From Aneurinibacillus terranovensis DSM 18919 (GTDB lineage: Bacteria > Bacillota > Bacilli > Aneurinibacillales > Aneurinibacillaceae): a DNA stretch of 57,241 bases. The notes under the pieces are model-generated. The model was given only the letters and a program-made list of their open reading frames with translations, had not been told where the DNA came from and did no database searches. The DNA lies in contig NZ_KE387175.1 in the NCBI RefSeq assembly GCF_000430625.1, forward strand, positions 35,769-93,009. The letters run 5' to 3'. The number at the start of each line of letters is the position of its first letter. The stretch's first letter is position 1. This document shows positions 53,971 to 57,241 of the stretch, piece by piece. A program made the position numbers and the translations under genes.

Positions 53971-54014
53971 AAAATGTAAAAAAACTTTTAAAAATTCCAC
54001 TTTAAAAGTTTTTT
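53971..54014 (-). terminator. AT-rich hairpin upstream of the iol island
   Basis: A 14-bp perfect stem (53979-53992 with 54001-54014) with an eight-base loop, followed on the minus strand by a long T-rich run. It would stop read-through from the mobile-element region into the transporter operon. Confidence 0.6.
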
Positions 54015-54089
54015 GAAGCTCAATATATTTGTTATTTGGAGCATGCACATAGAAACATTCCCCGTTGGCTGAAATTCATATATATTAAA

Positions 54090-54121
54090 AAAAACATCCA
54101 ATCATTGGATGAGAGGATGTT
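54090..54121 (-). terminator. terminator after the MFS relic
   Basis: A 7-bp stem (54093-54099 with 54115-54121) followed by eight T on the minus strand, 20 bases after the relic's stop codon. It supports the view that a minus-strand gene once ended here. Confidence 0.65.
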
Positions 54122-54141
54122 TCTGTTCATTAATTCAAGAT

Positions 54142-54285
54142 TTAGCTGCCCTTGTACGTGTAAGAAAATGTATGCTTTCTTATACGCCAAGAAAGTATGG
54201 CTCCAATCAGGCTAATGAAGCCAGAAAACAAAAACCACCAGTCAGGCCTCCCCATTTGCCAATCCAACCCGCAACAAAAGGACCT
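54142..54285 (-). pseudogene. C-terminal relic of an MFS-like transporter
   Basis: The minus strand encodes GGPFVAGWIGKWGG and FCFLASLA in one frame, then after a one-base deletion near 54205 LIGAILSWRIRKHTFSYTYKGS and a stop in the next frame. The combined text reads as the last membrane helix and basic tail of a major-facilitator protein. The upstream part is replaced by the IS3 relic. Confidence 0.5.
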
Positions 54286-54287
54286 CC

Positions 54288-54397
54288 AAAAAAAGACCTT
54301 AAATGAACTATCTTCAGAACATGGGATCCATGTGAATCAGCTACGACAGTGGAAGAAGACGGCCTTAGAACGAATGCCTGGTGTTTTTTGCAAGTGA
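54288..54397 (+). pseudogene. IS3-family OrfA fragment
   Basis: About 36 codons encode KTLNELSSEHGIHVNQLRQWKKTALERMPGVF, the HTH end of a typical IS3-group OrfA transposase subunit, followed by a stop. The start and the whole OrfB are absent. It is joined directly to the MFS relic, probably marking an old insertion and deletion. Confidence 0.75.
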
Positions 54398-54422
54398 AAA
54401 TTCCTCATTTTTGCAAATGTTT

Positions 54423-54450
54423 TTCCCCAGTGTAGGGTGGGGAATTTTTT
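54423..54450 (+). terminator. terminator-like hairpin
   Basis: TTCCCC (54423-54428) pairs with GGGGAA (54439-54444) around ten bases, and six T follow. It lies just after the IS3 OrfA fragment. Confidence 0.45.
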
Positions 54451-54523
54451 ATTCACCATTACAGGGTCACCAATGATTTTTTCAGTATTCAAGTAGTTAT
54501 TTCATATTCCATATTTGTAAGAA

Positions 54524-54596
54524 TTATCTACATTGGAAATTGGATGTTATCCACATGTGTGAAAGTTTATCTCCTGAATATTTACATGTGGATAAC
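54524..54596. repeat. DnaA-box-like inverted repeat
   Basis: A 13-bp perfect inverted repeat (54546-54558 with 54584-54596) contains TTATCCACA (54547-54555) and its complement TGTGGATAA (54587-54595), both exact DnaA boxes. TTATCTACA at 54524-54532 is one base off. They may instead be terminal repeats of the IS21-like element. The rest of 54451-54694 shows nothing. Confidence 0.55.
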
Positions 54597-54694
54597 TTAT
54601 TCCTATCTCTTGCTTTTACTGAGGATTGAGAGGAAAGGAAATATTTCGCTTTCCCGATTTCGCTCCCCTTTCATACGGCAATTCGACCTGTTCA

Positions 54695-55009
54695 TTACTC
54701 TAGCAATTTGAAGAGATGCTTGAATTTTGGATAGGCAGCATAATCATCAAACGCCTCATAAAGGTCGCTGTATGGCTCAGGGAAGGGGATCTTTTGACCG
54801 GAGAGAGCCATCTGCCTATTTACTCGACAACGCAACTCTACAACCTGTATTTCAAGGCTCCTAGCGTATCCTACAAGCGCTGAAATGAGCTTTTCTGTAT
54901 CTTCGTCTTGGATCCATTCCAGTGTGTTTTCATCCATCATAGGTTCTGAATGGTTAGTTAGGGTTGTTTTCTTTGTTTTCTTTGTTTTCTTTGTTTTCTT
55001 TGTTTTCAT
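54695..55009 (-). CDS. small protein with Lys/Thr repeats, linked to the IS21-like element
   Basis: A 104-residue protein. Residues 2-15 are a tandem KTK repeat coded by nearly perfect 9-base DNA repeats (54965-55006). The rest is an acidic and hydrophobic domain (DENTLEWIQDEDTEKLISALVGYARSLEIQVVELRCRVNRQ) with coiled-coil character. ATG follows GAGAGGG and lies 20 bases after istB, so it is probably co-transcribed. I do not recognise the family; it may be a passenger or accessory gene of the element. Confidence 0.6.
   Translation of the reverse strand: MKTKKTKKTKKTKKTTLTNHSEPMMDENTLEWIQDEDTEKLISALVGYARSLEIQVVELRCRVNRQMALSGQKIPFPEPYSDLYEAFDDYAAYPKFKHLFKLLE
54965..55006. repeat. 9-base tandem repeat in coding sequence
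   Basis: The unit TTTGTTTTC is repeated more than four times, coding for Lys-Thr-Lys triplets on the minus strand. A change in unit number would keep the frame and alter the basic tail by three residues. Confidence 0.85.
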
Positions 55010-55029
55010 TGCTTTTCCCTCTCAATTTT

Positions 55030-55755
55030 TTATTGTGCTAATCCCGATTCTCTCATTCGATGACTTGAGCCTGGAAACAAGAGCAGATGGCAATGGTGCA
55101 ATACTCGATCCAATATGGCTCCTGTCATTTGTTCATCGTAAAATACGTTAACCCACCGCGAAAACTGAATATTCGTGTTGATGATCAGCGTCTTCCGCTC
55201 ATAGCATTCGGAGATCACTTCAAACAATAGCTGGGCTCCAACCCTGTCAAGGGGAACGTAACCCCACTCGTCACAGACCACAAGTTCTGCTTTGGCTATT
55301 TGCTTCATGAATGCGGACAAAGTGCCGCTCTTCTTGGCTTCTGAAAGCTTATTAACCAGGGCAGCTGTTCGAAAGAATCGTGTTTCAATGCCTTTTTTAC
55401 AAGCCTCAACCCCTAGCGCAATAGACAGAAAGGTTTTCCCCGTCCCCACATTGCCATACATCACGAGATTGGTTTTGGTATTCAGAAACTCAACGTTTTT
55501 TAAGTATTCAGGTGTCACTCCTGCTGGTAAGGTTACTTCATCAAACCGGAAGTCTTCAAAAACTTTCAGGCTATAAAAACCTGCATTTTTAAGCAGTTTA
55601 TCCTTCCGAGCCTGTTCCCGGTGCTCCAGCTCCGATTTCAACAGTTGCAAGAGGTATTCCTGATGACTCTCTGCTTGCAGTTTTTCAGACATCTCCGCAA
55701 TGTTTTGGCTTAAACGCAACGCCTTACAATAGGCTGCTATTTCATGAGTCAGCAT
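55030..55755 (-). CDS. istB: IS21-family helper ATPase IstB
   Basis: A 241-residue AAA+ protein. Walker A GNVGTGKTFLSIALG (about 100-114), Walker B ELVVCDEWGYVP, and the C-terminal ILDRVLHHCHLLLFPGSSHR typical of IstB. It assists the IstA transposase in target choice. ATG at 55753-55755 lies six bases after the istA stop. Full length, so the protein can still be made. Confidence 0.93.
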   Translation of the reverse strand: MLTHEIAAYCKALRLSQNIAEMSEKLQAESHQEYLLQLLKSELEHREQARKDKLLKNAGFYSLKVFEDFRFDEVTLPAGVTPEYLKNVEFLNTKTNLVMYGNVGTGKTFLSIALGVEACKKGIETRFFRTAALVNKLSEAKKSGTLSAFMKQIAKAELVVCDEWGYVPLDRVGAQLLFEVISECYERKTLIINTNIQFSRWVNVFYDEQMTGAILDRVLHHCHLLLFPGSSHRMRESGLAQ

Positions 55756-55761
55756 AGTTAG

Positions 55762-56504
55762 TTAACGACCTACCTTTCCAAGCTTTGCATCGTAAGCTGC
55801 CAGGTTGGGGATTACCTTGGTCAACTCAGGTATGTTGCCAGCCAAACGGATGGGGGCAAGCTCCACTACATTTCCATAAAGCCGACGATGCAGATTAATC
55901 AGGCTGTCGGTGTCCGTTGCCCCATACTGTAGGGCATGATCCACGGTCTCTACAGCAGACTCAAATCCACTCTTTTCCGTCAGGCTAGCTATGGCTTGTA
56001 AGACTTTGCCCTTATCACTCTTATTGCATCGATCCAGGTAACTCTTCACAGATTCGGGCAGCATTTCGAATATACCGGTATATTTTAACGCTCCGGGATT
56101 GCGAGCCAGTTGGGTAAGGTACGGTAACCATTTCATGCTTTGCTGTTTGGTATTGCCGTAAAATCTCTCGTGCCTAACGATTTCCCGATGACTTTCGTCT
56201 AAAGGGATGACTTCATTGGCTGTAATTTTTACCAGCACTTTGCTATTAGCATATTTAGGCGATACGGAATATTCATGCAAACCATGGTTCAGGTAAAACC
56301 GGCCATATCCATTGGTTTTCATGGTCGTATATTTGCTAACATCTAGCGGTACGGCAGGGAGGCTAAGAAGGGCTGCCTGATCTTGTTTGTAGAGTTGTTC
56401 TATGGTAGCATCCTTGCGGTAATGTTCTCTTTGTGCATCCGCCTCACATTTCTCAAGCAGTTCCTTGTTAAACACTGCTAGATTTTCAAACCTGGGGATC
56501 CCCC
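55762..56504 (-). pseudogene. istA: IS21-family transposase IstA, 3' part
   Basis: About 247 codons of the C-terminal half: GIPRFENLAVFNKELLEKC, then the beta-barrel domain with YGRFYLNHGLHEYSVSPKYANSKVLVKI. The N-terminal HTH and the DDE catalytic domain are absent. The frame is interrupted at 56504/56505, where the IS3-family element begins. A GTG at 56473-56475 could start a 237-residue fragment, but it would be inactive. Confidence 0.87.
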
Positions 56505-56574
56505 TGTGTCACAATAGTTGTCGTACCCCTCATGAATACGTATAGTAAAAAAAGAGAGGTTGAGGTGACGGACG

Positions 56575-57072
56575 ATGGCTAGATACAGTGATGAATTAAA
56601 GCAGAAAATGCAACTTCGAATGATGCCCCCAAATAATGAACCTGTAAGTCAAATCGCTAGAGACAGTGGCCTGTCAGAAGGAACGTTATATAAGTGGCAG
56701 AAGGAAGCCAGAGCCAATGGGTTCGTTGTTCCCGGAGGCGGTTTAGAGCCAGACAGATGGAGTAGTCGGGATAAGTTTTCTATCGTGGTGGAGACCGCTA
56801 CGTTAAGCGAAATCGAGTTGTCCGAGTACTGTCGTGCTAAAGGGTTGTTTGCCGAGCAGATTGAAGCTTGGCGTGATGCATGTATGCAAGCCAATGGCGG
56901 GATTGCCCAGCAGGCGTCTCAACTGCAAAAGGAACTTCGGAATAAAGAGCGGGAAATGAAGACGCTAACCCGTGAGTTGAAGCGGAAGGAAGCCGCATTA
57001 GCGGAGACAGCAGCCCTACTCGTGCTGCGAAAAAAGGCCCAGTCGATTTGGGGGGACCAAGAGGACGCATGA
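56575..57072 (+). CDS. IS3-family transposase OrfA
   Basis: A 165-residue protein. An N-terminal HTH (DELKQKMQLRMMPPNNEPVSQIARDSGLSEGTLYKWQKEAR) is followed by a second helical domain (WSSRDKFSIVVETATLSEIELSEYCRAKGLF) and a leucine-zipper-like C-terminus. This two-part OrfA occurs in one IS3 subgroup, alongside an OrfB made by overlap or frameshift. ATG lies behind GAGGTGACGG. It recognises the element ends. Confidence 0.85.
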   Translation: MARYSDELKQKMQLRMMPPNNEPVSQIARDSGLSEGTLYKWQKEARANGFVVPGGGLEPDRWSSRDKFSIVVETATLSEIELSEYCRAKGLFAEQIEAWRDACMQANGGIAQQASQLQKELRNKEREMKTLTRELKRKEAALAETAALLVLRKKAQSIWGDQEDA

Positions 57073-57241
57073 TCAGTGCCTCAGATCGACAGCATGCCAT
57101 TACACTGATCCAAGAAGCGGTACAAGCTGGTGCCAAGGAACGACTGGCCTGCTTAGAGTTAGGACTGACCCAACGGACCTTGCAGCGGTGGCGAAGAGAC
57201 GGCTCCCCAAAGGAAGACCAGCGTCCGTATGCGACGAGACA
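57069..57241 (+). CDS. IS3-family transposase OrfB, 5' part
   Basis: ATG at 57069 overlaps the orfA stop (ATGA). 57 codons are visible, with an N-terminal helical domain (DRQHAITLIQEAVQAG, CLELGLTQRTLQRWRR). The DDE catalytic core lies beyond the window edge. Confidence 0.8.
   Translation, partial: MISASDRQHAITLIQEAVQAGAKERLACLELGLTQRTLQRWRRDGSPKEDQRPYATR

Larger units (their letters stand above)
54695..56504 (-). mobile_element. IS21-family element, truncated
   Basis: Contains an istA 3' part, complete istB and a small gene in the usual order. The istA 5' end is cut off by an IS3-family element at about 56505. The outer end near 54.5-54.7 kb could not be fixed, since the terminal repeats were not recognised with certainty. 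Confidence 0.7.
56505..57241 (+). mobile_element. IS3-family element, left part
   Basis: The left end is placed at TGTGTCACAATAG (56505), where the istA frame is lost. orfA is complete and orfB starts with the ATGA overlap usual for IS3 elements, then runs off the window. It inserted into istA, so it is younger than the IS21-like element. Confidence 0.75.

Noticed and set aside
54109-54306. Plus-strand frame of 65 codons over the MFS relic
   Set aside because: It is antisense to the relic, has no ribosome site, and its Pro/Lys-rich text matches nothing known to me.
54965-55006. Short regular repeats considered as a CRISPR remnant
   Set aside because: The 9-base units are contiguous with no spacers and lie in coding sequence.

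Overview
The window is chromosomal DNA of an endospore-forming member of the Bacillales. The evidence is a complete spoIIIA operon, a spore photoproduct lyase, MntR, AmaP/Asp23-type envelope proteins, strong purine-rich Shine-Dalgarno (SD) sites and several TTG starts. The block accC-accB-spoIIIAH..AA, efp, pepQ, aroQ, yqhQ, yqhP, mntR matches the yqh region of Bacillus. The anaerobic B12 genes, phosphosulfolactate synthase and splB suggest a Paenibacillaceae/Aneurinibacillus-like host, but that genus-level guess is inference.

Layout. (1) 1-3.5 kb, minus strand: accB, accC, then yqhY (Asp23 family), amaP and a DUF2273 protein. yqhY has its own promoter inside a long inverted repeat. (2) 3.6-8.95 kb, minus: the eight-gene spoIIIA operon behind a sigma-E-like promoter. 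Its products build the mother-cell part of the channel joining mother cell and forespore. (3) 9.2-18.7 kb: housekeeping genes in mixed orientation: phosphosulfolactate synthase, efp, pepQ, aroQ, a cytochrome c lipoprotein, yqhQ, yqhP, a patatin-like lipase, mntR, splB, a YajQ protein, a GNAT enzyme and a small zinc-ribbon protein. (4) 18.8-33.9 kb: anaerobic cobalamin biosynthesis. An 11-gene minus-strand operon (cbiH60, cbiX, cbiJ, cbiC, cbiD, cbiET, cbiL, cbiF, cbiG, cbiA, cobA-hemD) lies behind a cobalamin riboswitch with an attenuator. cbiP lies just upstream with its own promoter and no riboswitch. A divergent Ni/Co permease gene has a second cobalamin riboswitch. Together they supply cobalt and convert uroporphyrinogen III to cobyric acid; later steps (cbiB, cobU, cobS and so on) are not here.

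(5) 34-37 kb: a broken molybdopterin oxidoreductase fragment, a UppP-like phosphatase, an unrecognised secreted helical protein and a DoxX protein. (6) 37-53.9 kb, minus: a myo-inositol catabolic island. It holds an RbsABC-type ABC transporter, two Gfo/Idh/MocA dehydrogenases, iolD, iolE, iolB, iolC, iolA, iolJ, a chemoreceptor and a LacI-family regulator. TAAGCGCTTA-like palindromes precede four of its transcription units. iolD is split by a one-base change in a nine-base G tract, and a second lacI paralogue has lost its middle in frame. (7) 54-57.2 kb: a graveyard of mobile DNA. It contains an MFS transporter relic, an IS3 OrfA relic, and an IS21-like element whose istA is cut by a second IS3-family element running off the window end. 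Two perfect DnaA-box sequences form an inverted repeat next to it.

No rRNA, tRNA or CRISPR array was seen. I found no clearly new multi-gene system. The most interesting signals are regulatory (the yqhY leader, the riboswitch layout around cbiP, the iol operators) and the two lesions in the inositol island.
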